DNA of 64,000 nt from Trichopria drosophilae (lineage: Eukaryota > Arthropoda > Insecta > Hymenoptera > Diapriidae), in NCBI GenBank assembly GCA_030407085.1, contig CM059587.1, forward strand, positions 81,729,001-81,793,000, in the 5' to 3' direction. The notes beneath the pieces are model-generated. The model was not told the DNA's origin and searched no databases. It saw only the letters and a list, made by a program, of their open reading frames with translations. Each line of letters opens with the position of its first letter. Within the stretch, counting starts at the first letter, position 1. Both the position numbers and the translations under genes were made by a program. Below, in pieces: positions 24,356 to 35,024 of the stretch.

Positions 24356-24465
24356 ATGAAACTAGTGTGTAAAAGTTCATTCTACGGATGTGAAGGATTG
24401 CGGCCCGAGCCGAAGGCGAGGGTCGTAATCACATTTGCAGAATAAACATTTACGCACATGTTTCA
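24356..24465. mobile_element. Palindromic element with CCCGAGCCGAAGGCGAGGG centre
   Basis: ATGAAACTAGTGTGTAAAAG, then TTCATTCTACGGATGTGAAG on the left pairs with the reverse complement of TCACATTTGCAGAATAAACA, then TTTACGCACATGTTTCAT on the right. The centre is GC-rich (GCGGCCCGAGCCGAAGGCGA). Almost the whole length is one imperfect hairpin, so it is a MITE-like element. Confidence 0.65.
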
Positions 24466-25496
24466 TACGATATTTTATGTCACTTGAGTGCGTAAAACGC
24501 GACCGAAAAATGTCAAAAGTGTGTAAAATAGTATTTTACGCATCGAATGGCATAAAAAAGTATAAACAATAAAGCTGAAATGTATATGAAGCGATTTTCT
24601 TATATTAAAAGTAGAAAAATCGTTTACATTATGACACAATTCTATTCCAAGTCTACATTACTATAGGATAACATCGTGGCAGACAGTACTGATGTGTGTT
24701 ATTCATAAATCCTCAATAACTCTGTGCAATTGTTATATAAATAGTGGTTGAATTTGCATAGGTAGCATGAAGTATAAATTAGGCAAAGTTTAAATACTTA
24801 CAACATCGAATCCAGCAAAACTGGATATTGGAATTAATCAGTAATCAAAATCAAAATAATTTTTAATGATATACAAATGGATACTTTTTAGAAAAACTGT
24901 TTCCTACAAAATTTATTGGTAATTCAGTGGGTCAACCATGCTGATAGATGAGACGGGGCCCACGAACATATTTTGGGCATAATCGGGCCCATAATTTTAA
25001 ATGACACCAATAAAGTTTTGAATGAGAAGAGAAAGAAAAATTCTACCCTTAAGGGACCAAAAGGGATCCAAAATAATCGAAAACGAGTTGCTTACCTTAT
25101 TAACTATTAAAATACCATACTCAGATGATAGTCGAGAGAAAACGAATATAAACTGAATGCCACATTTATGATTTCCAACATTTTCAACCAGAACATTTGT
25201 GCCAGATGAAATGGTTCCGGCCCAATTAGGCCAAACGTATTTCTTTAATTGTATCAATATCACGGAGGACCAAAGTCTAATTGAATTCCCAAGACACATA
25301 ACTTTTATCTTCGAAAATTATTTTATTGCATGCAGTAAACCTATGGTATTAAATTTCTCTTTCGTACAGATACCTTACGATCTCATTAACCCCGATACTG
25401 AAATTTTAATAAAATATACATATAATGATGATAACCTAGAACATTTTTGTTGACTAGACATTACATGAGAATTCTACAAAATATAAACAGACTTAC

Positions 25497-25649
25497 TCGA
25501 GACATGGCTATCTGGAATGCTGCTTTGTGAACTTTGAATGCACCTTCTGCAGTCGCTGATACATCTTGAACAAGAAGAAGGATGACAAGCATCAGAAAGG
25601 AGCTCCACTTCTCCTTCGTACCCTTTATTGGCAATTATTTTTTTCAGTC
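25497..25649 (-). CDS. Cerk: Ceramide kinase, exon 5 (CXXXCXXC motif)
   Basis: Acceptor TTTAATTTTTAG; the first two bases complete a Gly codon split with exon 4. It reads LKKIIANKGYEGEVELLSDA, then CHPSSCSRCISDCRRCIQSS and ends DSHVS, with donor TCGA/GTAAGT at phase 1. The stretch SGLKxxxxxxxYEGxVxxL matches vertebrate ceramide kinase. C355-x3-C359-x2-C362 is the CXXXCXXC motif that distinguishes ceramide kinases from sphingosine and diacylglycerol kinases and is reported as needed for activity. Two further cysteines (347, 352) precede it. The exon has no long open frame of its own, so phase and similarity define it. Confidence 0.92.
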
Positions 25650-25978
25650 CTAAAAATTAAAGTAACCAGATATAAATCATGGGATAATGCGGTTTAATGA
25701 TAAAATGATAAAATAATTTATCTAATGACTTCCGTCAATAAAATACTAGATGATTCGTATAAAATATAAACCGAAAATTTTATCGATTGACCCGAATCAG
25801 TCGGTTAACGAAAATTGTAGTATGTTTCATTAAGAATTTTGTCGATAAAAGAGTTTTCTGATATTCCTACATAGGGTAAAGTTTGAGAAACTCTCCAGTC
25901 GGTAAAAACTAGTTCACGACTTCTTTATCTATTTTGTTTTACACACTATTAAACATGTATGAAATATTGAAAACCAAC

Positions 25979-26354
25979 CCGAATAATCGTATCGTTGTGG
26001 CCCCATCCATCGGAATTTTTCACTATCCCGAATGACGTCACCAAGGTATCCGTAGCTGAGAACACTTGCATAAATTCGAAGCAAAGCTCGTTCATTGTGA
26101 ACAGTGGAGAGGTCTAACCCTGAGGTGTCCCCGAAGATGATGTGGATAACGGCAGTCTGCACGTCGGTTGTACCATGTAAACTGTAAGCTACCGTGTCGG
26201 TACTACCACTTGGAATTACCCCAGCTGGTAAAGCAGGTTTCGGTAAATCCACCGTCGAGTTATTGAGGTCGAGTTGCTGTTCTTTAGCCGTGCGCAGTAT
26301 CAAACCGTTGAACAATTCCGCAAACGTTCCATCGCCTCCAATGCACACTGCCGC
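25979..26354 (-). CDS. Cerk: Ceramide kinase, exon 4 (catalytic core, GGDGT)
   Basis: Acceptor ATTTTCTTGCAG before 26354, phase 0. The exon opens AAVCIGGDGTFAELFNGLIL, giving the nucleotide-binding GGDGT at residues 206-210. It continues with a variable loop, then LPAGVIPSGSTDTVAYSLHG (243-261), a near-invariant ceramide kinase segment. It ends through SVLSYGYLGDVIRDSEKFRW, then MGPQRYDYS. Spacing of GGDGT to the previous exon's end equals that of human ceramide kinase, which supports a direct join to exon 3. The donor is TCGG/GTTGGT, a GT with a poor +3 to +6 context; it is the only donor that keeps phase with exon 5. Residues 201-325. Confidence 0.95.
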
Positions 26355-26539
26355 CTGCAAGAAAATTATCAACAGATGAGATAAATCAGGTAAACACGCG
26401 TAAACTCGTATAAACAATAACAGAAACGAGTGAGCAAACATGCATGTATGCTTGTCTACATCATGTTGATGATATTTCCGTCGACAATCTCATCACTTGT
26501 AATAAGGATAACAATTTTTTATTGAATATGATCATTTAT

Positions 26540-26736
26540 AGATTAGCGCCACCTGACGGAGAAATTTGAACTAAAATCAGTAATAACAAATAGTATTTGC
26601 ACAATTTTTAAAGTTTGTAGAAAATAGATGTAACAAAATTATGTCTCTTATCTCTAGGTCCTAATAATTAGGAAGCATCTTTTAGTGACGTTTTTCCTTA
26701 TGTAGTTCTAATCTTACCGCCTGTTGGCGCTGATCT
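26540..26736. mobile_element. Short-TIR element (AGATTAGCGCCACCTGACGG)
   Basis: The left end AGATTAGCGCCACCTGACGG matches the reverse complement of the right end, AGATCAGCGCCAACAGGCGG, at 16 of 20 positions. The interior of about 155 bp is A+T-rich and noncoding. No clear target duplication was found. Confidence 0.5.
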
Positions 26737-26882
26737 TTGATCTAACCTCTCAAAATGCAATTACTTTTTTTAAATATATCCATCTTATTTTGTTCTTCAA
26801 GTGTCTGCTATTATTACATCCTAATCACGAAATCGAGCAGAAGTAAAATTCCCATATTCCGTTGGAAGATTAAAAGGTTTTA

Positions 26883-27146
26883 CAGTAGGACCTGCGAAAT
26901 TGACTGTCCTCCGTTCCGATGACCTCCAAAATTGACTGCAAGTTGGGAAAATCAGCAAAGGGGAGGTGATCCTCACTTTACTGTGTTTGAACCTTGATTG
27001 CTTAACCCCAATGTGTCAAAATTAGCGAAGTTAAAGTGAGAGTGGGGTAAAGCATTCCCCCTATAGCAGCCAATTTCGAAGACTTCTGTCGAGACAATTT
27101 GACAAATCCGCCAATTTTGAGGGGGTGAATTGCACAGGTCCTACTG
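26883..27146. mobile_element. Pogo/Tigger-like MITE 1 with TA target duplication
   Basis: Terminal repeats CAGTAGGACCTGCGAAATTG and, reverse-complemented from the right, CAGTAGGACCTGTGCAATTC. Each end is flanked by TA (26881-26882 and 27147-27148). The CAGTA start plus TA duplication is typical of nonautonomous pogo-type Tc1/mariner elements. The interior of 264 bp holds related CAAAATTGACTGC/GCCAATTTCG phrases and no coding frame. Confidence 0.75.
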
Positions 27147-27652
27147 TATTACTGATCGGCGCGACTCCGTGACGATAGGGGGCTTTTAAAAGAAAACTAA
27201 CCGTTCGCGGAAAATGTTGAAAGTCATTGTTTTTAATTAACACAACCTCGTCCTTTATTCCAATGTTATAATTTATTTTTCTAATATTTGGGAGTAATAT
27301 AACAAAATTGTCAGTATTCTCACAATTTTTTAGAAGCTTTTACATAAAATAACCAAATAGGTCGCCTTCCTTTGGAGAGGTACCAGTTTTCGATATGCAA
27401 TGGCGTGAAAAAAAAACCACTTTGTGGAGGAAAAATCCGCACCAGGTACCGCAGTTGGTAAAACATCGATTCTATCCACAACATTAAACGAAAATTTGTC
27501 CAACAATTGATAGTAAGGATTGCGGCCGCTAGGGGGGTTCGCACTGGTCTCAGCTCTACACCGCACGAAAGCGAGATGCGTCCACTAATATATGCAAAAT
27601 TGTTATGCGTCGACACTCGTTCACATTGTGTAACCAACTTTTTTCCATCATA

Positions 27653-27925
27653 CACAGATAGAAAAAAATTGTTAATGGAACCATGGGAAAGAGATATAGA
27701 AGTGGTTGTAACATATAGTAAAGGTAGAATTAATAACGTGAAAAGTTGAAACCAAACGCCTATTTTCGTTTAATCAATTTTGTTAAACCTATTTTAGTGC
27801 TCGGGAATATTTAAAGCGACTATCAATTGTAAAACTGCGAACAATTACATGTTCTAACTATTTTTTGTAATGCCATGTTTTACTTTTATAAAATAGTTCC
27901 ATTAACTACTTCTTTCCCCTCTGTT
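27653..27925. mobile_element. MITE with ACAGATAGAAAAAAATTGTT ends
   Basis: Left end ACAGATAGAAAAAAATTGTT, then AATGGAAC; right end as reverse complement ACAGAGGGGAAAGAAGTAGT, then TAATGGAAC. Arms of about 28 bp with a few mismatches; length 273 bp. A + strand open frame through the left end is accidental. Confidence 0.6.
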
Positions 27926-28469
27926 TCCTTTCAACAGATTTAGTATTAATAAATTTAGTAAATATTAACAAATACAGAACTTTTATTTAATATAAGACTC
28001 CTTTATACAAAACAAATAGTGAAATTGATTGCTGCAGACAAAGTTAATCTCAGATCAATGTATCGAACAATGGTTTTCTGAGAAAAGTATACCAACAAAT
28101 TAAAAGAGATAGATGCTCAAAACGAATATCGACCGCTTGTGTTGGGATTTCAAAAGATTTTTTCCTTACCTATGAAAAGTTATCAAATAGGTAAAGGCAA
28201 CCAAAATTTACTATTTTACTTTATTAATGTTGCTCCACTTTATAAGTAATAGCTATACATTTTTTTAGTCGCTCTAGATTTCGTGTGAACCAAGTGAAAG
28301 CTGTACACCTTCAAGTGTCCAGATTAGCAACGCAAAAGAATGTCTTGTAGTTTGACAAGCTTATTGTAATTTACAAAAAGAAATTAACGCGGCTAAAGGT
28401 TACTTAAATATGATATTCACAATAAATATTCATTTTAATATGCCTTTCCAGATGTCAAAAATTAAAAAT

Positions 28470-28571
28470 AGTTTAGAATGATCTCCGAATGTGATCTGTA
28501 GGAGGTCAGAAGCGTCACATTATAAGGTTTTCTAGACTTGATATCATTTAGAAATCTTTATGAATTCAAGC
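28470..28571 (+). repeat. About 100-bp dispersed repeat, copy 2
   Basis: TAGAATGATCTCCGAATGTG, then GGAGGTCAGAAGCGTCACAT, then GATATCATTTAGAAATCTTT and ATGAATTC follow the same order as copies at 23929 (inverted) and 57838. Diverged. Confidence 0.5.
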
Positions 28572-30503
28572 TCAAAAAATGGCTGAAAACACATGTGATT
28601 TTAGAGATCTTCTGGAGATCTTGACTTCATATTTTTACTGATTGATTGTAACCACTGTTAATTACATTTTAACTCAAACCAGAGTAACTAATAACACGAC
28701 CACGAACAGACATTATAATATTTAAAAACAATAGATACAATTCCGGGAGAATTGGCCCGATTTGACCCGAATATACACATGGTCCCAACCGGGATCCAAC
28801 CGGATTAACCCGATTAAAAAATTAATAAGATTTGGTCCGTATAGTAAGCAGCAACTAGGGTAATCCAGCTGGATTCCGGTCTAAAATCCTACCAGGGAAG
28901 TGTTAATTAACTATTAAATATAATGCGTTTTTTTTTCTATTTTTTTAAATATCCGCAAAAATGCTGTTATGTGTAGACTACAACAAAATAATTGTTAGAA
29001 AATCAGCATTATCCGCTAATATCGTGCAAAAAACGAAACTATGAAAATTAATCACAACTTTTACGTTATAAATAGAACTTTAATGTTGCAGAATTTTCTT
29101 TATAATATCTATGGAAGAATGTTTAATTAGCAGTATACTTTCCTTAGTATTTACAAGAATATTGAACCATTACGCCATTGCATGGCCCTTATCGTACGAA
29201 ATTTTCAAATTATTTTAGTGCATGTTATCTTGTTAAAAAGTGTAAAATAAAAGGGAAAAATGTTTAATAGCACAAATCTGTTCCGGCCTCGCCACGAAAT
29301 TAGAAAAATTACACATACTTCAAAATCACAATGGTCGTTATTTAGTCAAGATAAACATCTTAAATAACATAAAATTTGTTATATGCCACATAACGTACGA
29401 ATACTGGAATAATTTAAAAATTGCTTTGATATCATGTTTGAGAATAACAGATTATATAGCTACAAAAAACCACTTACGTCTACCGAGAGTGAAACGGAAA
29501 CCTGTTTTTAAAAGATTTGAATAAGAAACGCAACTTGTTCTTAACCGTGACCTATCGCAGGTTAAAAAATGTACGTGACTTGCACGTAATCACGAAAAAT
29601 GACGCTTCCTGACGTCCGTTGTTTAATAATTCCATAAATTTCAATAAAATAATACAACATAACATAAATGTTATTTAAATGAATAAATCAAATTTTGTAA
29701 TATTACTAAAAATATCTGCACGCCCGTCGTTATAGCGCACATGCATTAACTTTAAGTGCATAGTTAATTACTTTATACGATTACGTATTCCTTGACATAT
29801 ATATTTCTCAATCATGCTGTAACGGTACACCGACTAATTTAATAAGAGCATGGCATGAACGAATAGCTACGTGCAATAATTATCGCTAAGATAGAAAATA
29901 ATTCTTTTAGTTCATGTAGCTCGAATCCTCCACTAGGGTTTTAGTATTACGATGAAATTGAAATATATATTTATATTTTATTCCTTCTAACATATCTAAT
30001 CTTATGTTATTAATTTTTTATTTTTCAAGCTTCAGGGAACATTAATGTGTTTATTATTTGCAGCACTAGACACATCTGATATCTTTTTTTCAACTCCGTG
30101 CGCGAAATTCAATTTTTCCCACTGTTGTTATTGCGCGAAGTGGTTGATCTGTTCGTTTTATTCGTGTACAAATTACCTACTTCACGCGCAATTGTATTGT
30201 AATGTACTATTTTCATATTTGTATTTTAATTCTTGAATACATTTATATAATCTACATACATTAACTCTTAAGAATAATAATCATTTTTAAATAAGTTACC
30301 TACACTTCATTAAAAACGATGAAAACAACTTTACTGCAACGTATTTAAATATAGTTTGACAATCTCAGATTAAAGGTAATTATTAAGATAGTTCCAAAGT
30401 TCCAAAGTATAAATACGTCTCAAACGCTACAGGTTTACTAATAATCGACTTTTGATTGGATACAAATCTCTGGTGTTGTAGATTGAGAAGCACATATTAA
30501 TAA

Positions 30504-30740
30504 CACAGGCCTACAAATTTTGACTTAGTTATGTAACAAAAAAAGGGATGGTCATTCTAATAGGATTTATGACGTAGAAAACGAAGCCGATCTTAAAAAT
30601 GGCCCACCACGTCAGGATTTATTGTAAGTCATCAAAATGGCCATTTTGAATGTCGGATTCGTTTTCTACGTCAGAAGTCCTGTCAGAATCACCATCCCTT
30701 TTTTTTGTTACAGAACTAAGTGAAAATTTGTAGGCCTGTG
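30504..30740. mobile_element. 237-bp palindromic MITE (CACAGGCCTACAAATTTT ends)
   Basis: The left arm CACAGGCCTACAAATTTTGA, then CTTAGTTATGTAACAAAAAA, then GGGATGGTCATTCT...GACGTAGAAAACGA is matched by the reverse complement of the right arm (CACAGGCCTACAAATTTTCA, then CTTAGTTCTGTAAC...GACGTAGAAAACGA) over about 85 bp at around 90 % identity. The centre is about 65 bp. Arms this similar suggest fairly recent insertion or conversion. No clear target duplication. Confidence 0.8.
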
Positions 30741-32227
30741 AATCTGACTAAATTTGCATATGATACGGCTGTGGAAGTAAAGTTTGGAGGGAAATATGTT
30801 TGTTTCTTTCTCGTTTTTTAGCATATGGTTGTCATCGTGTAATTTGTTATACGTGATGCAGAAACGGACATAACCTATAAGAAATTATTATACATTCAAA
30901 TTTAAGACGGTTGGAACTTCAAAGTTATCAGACTATAATTCTCCAATAAATATGAATTAGGTAACAGAATCAGAATAATTCATTGATTAAATCCACACAA
31001 TTAAGAGTCATCGAATTGCAAAGACGTATGAAATCATACAAAATCGAATAAGAAATTCTGAAAATCGATATGTTCATGGAAAGAAAGAGAATGCAAAATG
31101 TCGACTGTTTCTTTGTTTTTATTATTAGATTTTGTTGAATTGTACGCATGTTTTCGCAAAAAAAGGATCATAAGATTGTGACAACTACCCAATAAACCAG
31201 AAAGTATACGGAATCGATATTTTGCATTATGTTTCTTTCTAGTGACGCATTGATTATCCGAGATTCTTATTCGAATTCATACTATTTTATACGACCTGTA
31301 ATTCCAGAATTAAATTCATTCGATCTTATACGAAACCGTATTTAACGCATTCCAAAAATTGATTTGTTGCGGCTTAGTTTAAATTCTGTCAATTTAATCG
31401 AAGAGTTAATTATTTCGTTTTCCGTATTTCATAATTATTGAAAAAATGTTCTGTTTTAGAGTTTTGAGTTCAAATCATTTGATAATCTAAAGTAATCGTT
31501 TCTTTAAGGTTATGTGCGTTTGTGTATCGCGTATAATATCGCATTCGTAAATGAAAGAGCGGGAAAGAAAGAGACTTATTTCGTACTAAACCGTATACAG
31601 ATTTTTCGCATACTTTTTGGTTTGTTGGGTAATAAACCGCAGCTCTTATAATTATAATATTCTGGTAAGAAAATTCTTGTCTCATATGGAGAGAAGAATG
31701 TTTTTTGTTGACAATTGAAGGTTAGTCGTTGCTATTAGTTTGCTGAATTCACATTTCTGTTTATTGTCAATGCAAATCAGGTTTCGTTTGAAAAACAATG
31801 CCTATTTATTACCTTAAATTAATTCAGCTAACAATTCAATATTGCTGCAATGAGACAATTTATTTATCAACTTTCTAATGCCTTATATAAAGGCACCGGT
31901 ATTACGTTGTACCTGACACAGTAATTACAAAAAGGAAAGAAAAATATTTGTGTTTATAAATCTATACAAGTCTAGAGTTTATAATATATTAAGAAAGTGT
32001 AATCGAATCTCCAAAGAGTTTTTTCTTCCACAGCGCTTATGGTAGCAACCTTTATAAAACCTATTTATTGCTAAAAGAATTTTTATGTTTATCCACAATG
32101 TTTGTTATGCTAACAAATTTGGATATTATTCTCAAAAATCCCTATATCACCTATTTTCGTTTGATTTAACAATAAACGGAACTGTTCGATCGGTATTACC
32201 AAACCAAATTTTTGGGATACTTGGTGT

Positions 32228-32312
32228 TTAGTAACCATAACGGGTGTGGATCGAAAAATCGACAAATCAAAAAGCCGACAGGTTAAAAAAACCGACAGTC
32301 GAAAAACCCACC
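32228..32312 (+). repeat. CCGACAGT-like short array, locus 1
   Basis: About four units of roughly 17 bp: ATCGAAAAATCGACAAATCA, AAAAGCCGACAGGTTAAAA, AAACCGACAGTCGAAAAACC. Related arrays occur at 41495-41590, 41761-41855 and 47290-47370. Confidence 0.6.
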
Positions 32313-32446
32313 ATAACAATTCTTTTCTTTCATCGTGCAGTACTACAAAACATTTTAGTAACGTTTTTGTCTTATATTTCCGTTTAACATGCCAATTATT
32401 TCTGGATTAATAAATACAATTTTATGGGCTCTGCCTACCATTAAAA

Positions 32447-32487
32447 GACTCAACGTTTCGGACCTCTCGGGTCCCTCTTCAGGAGTC
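32447..32487 (-). ncRNA. Hammerhead-ribozyme-like motif A
   Basis: On the - strand: GACTC, core CTGAAGA, then G, stem GGACC, loop CGAGA, stem GGTCC, core GAAA, then CGTT and GAGTC. This has the order of a type I hammerhead: CUGANGA, stem II (5 perfect pairs), GAAA, a very short ACGU palindrome where stem III would be, a GUU that fits the NUH cleavage rule, and 5-bp stem I (GACTC/GAGTC). Hammerheads with minimal stem III, active as dimers, are reported from Penelope-like retroelements. No reverse transcriptase frame was seen nearby, so this would be a fragment. Activity is unproven. Confidence 0.5.
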
Positions 32488-32542
32488 AATAATTAACCAA
32501 TCATTAATCATTAATCATTGGTTAATCAGAAGTAAATTTCTG

Positions 32543-32582
32543 CCTCCTGATGAGGAACCCTAGTAGGTTCGAAACGTAGAGG
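32543..32582 (+). ncRNA. Hammerhead-ribozyme-like motif B
   Basis: On the + strand: CCTC, core CTGATGA, then G, stem GAACC, loop CTAGTA, stem GGTTC, core GAAA, then CGTA and GAGG. All invariant core bases of the CUGAUGA...GAAA type are present. Stem II is 5 perfect pairs, stem I is CCTC/GAGG, and the cleavage triplet would be GUA, which is allowed. It is divergently oriented to motif A, about 55 bases away, across an ATTAATCATTAATCATT-rich spacer. Confidence 0.5.
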
Positions 32583-32634
32583 AAAATAATTAAAAAACAA
32601 CACCTTTTTTTATATATATTCCTTCGCAAGTAAC

Positions 32635-32690
32635 ACATGCTTACAGGATTTTGTCCTGCATTCGGATGTTACTTGCACTTTGTAGGTTAA
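32635..32690. repeat. Inverted repeat GCAAGTAACA...TGTTACTTGC
   Basis: GCAAGTAACACATGCTTACAGG on the left pairs with GCATTCGGATGTTACTTGC on the right around TTTTGTCC. It is a small hairpin directly downstream of hammerhead-like motif B and may be part of the same mobile-element remnant. Confidence 0.45.
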
Positions 32691-34830
32691 AAGCCCTCCT
32701 TTTTTCATTTTATTACAGAAATATTATTTACTAATACCAAAGATTATCTTTATATGAAAGGGTGAACAAAATTTCTTCATTTAGCTACGAAATATTTCAT
32801 TAACTTTTAATAAATCACTGATTTGACTAATGGAAAGCTACGCACATTCTCCCGTTCGCGAATTTAATTTTCCAAAATCCATCGAAAACCTCTGATTTCT
32901 TTAACACTTTTTTGCGCAAAATCGGAAAAGCAAGTACGACAAATTCAGCTCAGTTTCTCAAATAAAAAGAATTTTTTTAAATTTTTTAATTTTCTATTAT
33001 TTTCATGTATACTGTATCGATTTCCGGTAATCAAATTGGAAAAAAAAAACGATTGTTCATTCATGTTTGAGGTCTTTTTTTTAATCTTTCATGATTTTAT
33101 CGACTGAAACGAATTATAATCAATGAAATACGTATAAAAAAAGTTCTGCCGATTGTTGAACATATATAATATGTCATATCATAATATGTATTATACGTAA
33201 ACAAATGAACGAACCTCTGCAACAATGTGCATCCCCTTTTTTATAATTTGGAATTTCCGAATAGCTTTCAATTCCTCCGTTTACTAAGAATTCCATTGAC
33301 ATAAGACGAGATTAACTTGGAGCATAACAGCAATGAGAACCGCTGCTAAAAGTGGGGATGGGCACGTGCCTGAAGTGTCACAGTAACAATGTATATGATT
33401 GAAGTTTAACGATCTCGAAACGAGTAAGTTAGTTCAAACGGCGCTAGTAACAATACACGTGCCGAATTATTATTGATAATATGCACCTAGTACGCAGTCA
33501 AATTACTTCCTCATTTATTAGCATAGCAGCGCAGCAAACGAATTTAGGTTCCATACCAATTGATTAAAACGCATTCATTTTACGTTCTTTGAATACTTTT
33601 TCTATCTCCGCCGAATGCACTTTCATGCAAAAATAAAATTTAAAATAAATTTTGAGTAAAACGAAATATAACATTTTTTAATGTGTTTTATGCATATTAT
33701 ACATGCAATTGAATTGACAGTACTATATCCTTTAATCCACGTGAATCCATCATTTATTTACTACATTTCAAGAATAATCTTTTTATGGATAATATCATAA
33801 TCCAATGGCAACTCACACATTTCAAAATGTGTTCGACATGAATGAAATACAGTTTGTCATTGTCAAAACAAATGGTATATTCGGTTTATTGATGGAATAA
33901 TCCAATTCTTTTTGGATATTTTTGAGGTTAAAATAATGAATTGAGATGCATTGGAAAATTCTATTCATTGCTAACCTTTTTTTAAACATTAGTTCATCTA
34001 AAACGCGATATACGAAATTTGGGTTTCAATGTATTAGAATCCAAAAATAATAAAACAACAGAAAATAGAAAATATTTAATTGCAATGATATGTCAATACG
34101 AAAATATCTTTGAATAGATTTCCGCGGATACAAAATAAACTTGTGAAATCGTGCGAATTGACGTATATTATTGACCTAGTAATCCGGACCGCCATTTGTA
34201 TGTCAACATAACCTAAAACCCCACATGCCGTGGTAACATAGAAATGTATATCTAACACAAGAAACCGATCAATCACTTCCGTACCATCGGCATCGGTATT
34301 TCACCCTCCCTTCAAAACATTTGTAAATCTTTAATAATAACCACTTATGCACCATACAAATTGTCGACTGAGATGCAAACATAAATGTCATATTATATAC
34401 TTTTCGCAAAATTTGACTTGCGGTGAGTACCGGTACCCAACGCATGGGTGCTCCAAAATGGCTAACCGCCAATTTTATTATGATATTCGTAATCAGCAGC
34501 TAAAAATATCTCTGAAACGAATTATATTTATTTTGGGGATGCGACGATTCTGCGAATTTACCGACACTATTTCAAACTTTATCAACCTATGAACATTTGC
34601 ACGCATTTTTTAGTTTTTGCAGATTTATCCTAGTAAATTATGCATGGAAATAATGGATGATCTATAAATTTATTCATTTTTAGTTTTGAATTCTTGAAGC
34701 CTTGCAAACTTTTTGACATCAACAAGAAATATCATCAACGATGCTGTAAATAAAGTGGAATAATCTTCACCTTAATTTTTTTCTTAATCGCGAATGTGTA
34801 TATATTTTATAGAGATGAATAGATACGTAC

Positions 34831-35024
34831 GTGTATGTTTTCCAAATTGGCCGATAACAAAGTGTCACGAATATGCCCGGCTCTTTCTGTGACCAGCACC
34901 TTCGTTTCGATACCGGCCATATTCATGAGAGGTTGAACTTGCTTCTCCCAGATTTGGAGGCCTTTCTTCTTCCCGCCGAATGGGTTTATAAATATCATAA
35001 TTTTGCGTGGTCGGTGGGCCAAAC
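34831..35024 (-). CDS. Cerk: Ceramide kinase, exon 3 (start of catalytic domain)
   Basis: Acceptor TATGTATCGTAG before 35024. The first two bases complete a Ser codon, then LAHRPRKIMIFINPFGGKKK, then GLQIWEKQVQPLMNMAGIET and KVLVTERAGHIRDTLLSANL. RPRKxxIFINPFGGK is the entry strand and glycine loop of the diacylglycerol-kinase catalytic domain and matches RPKHLLVFINPFGGKG of human ceramide kinase. The donor CAC/GTACGT keeps phase 0. A TTG at the exon's left edge is not a translation start; it is an internal Leu codon. Residues 136-200. Confidence 0.95.

Larger units (their letters stand above)
20023..25496 (-). other. Ceramide kinase intron 5, 5.5 kb
   Basis: Contains an inverted-repeat element (22484-22619), a 175-codon + strand open frame (22794-23321), a partial copy of the ACAGATAGAAAA element (23421-23520), one copy of a roughly 100-bp dispersed repeat (23929-24030) and a palindromic element (24356-24465). 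A - strand open frame at 24997-25299 is not an exon: exon 5 joins exon 6 directly in phase. Confidence 0.65.
26355..34830 (-). other. Ceramide kinase intron 3, 8.5 kb
   Basis: From donor CAC/GTACGT at 34830 to the acceptor at 26355. It holds a short MITE (26540-26736), a pogo-like MITE (26883-27146), the ACAGATAGAAAA element (27653-27925), a dispersed repeat copy (28470-28571), a 237-bp palindromic element (30504-30740), the CCGACAGT-like array (32228-32312) and two hammerhead-like motifs (32447-32582). I see no exon on either strand. Confidence 0.65.

Noticed and set aside
24997..25299. A - strand 100-codon open frame between ceramide kinase exons 5 and 6
   Set aside because: It has no match to ceramide kinase, and exon 5 joins exon 6 directly in phase with correct family spacing, leaving no room for it.
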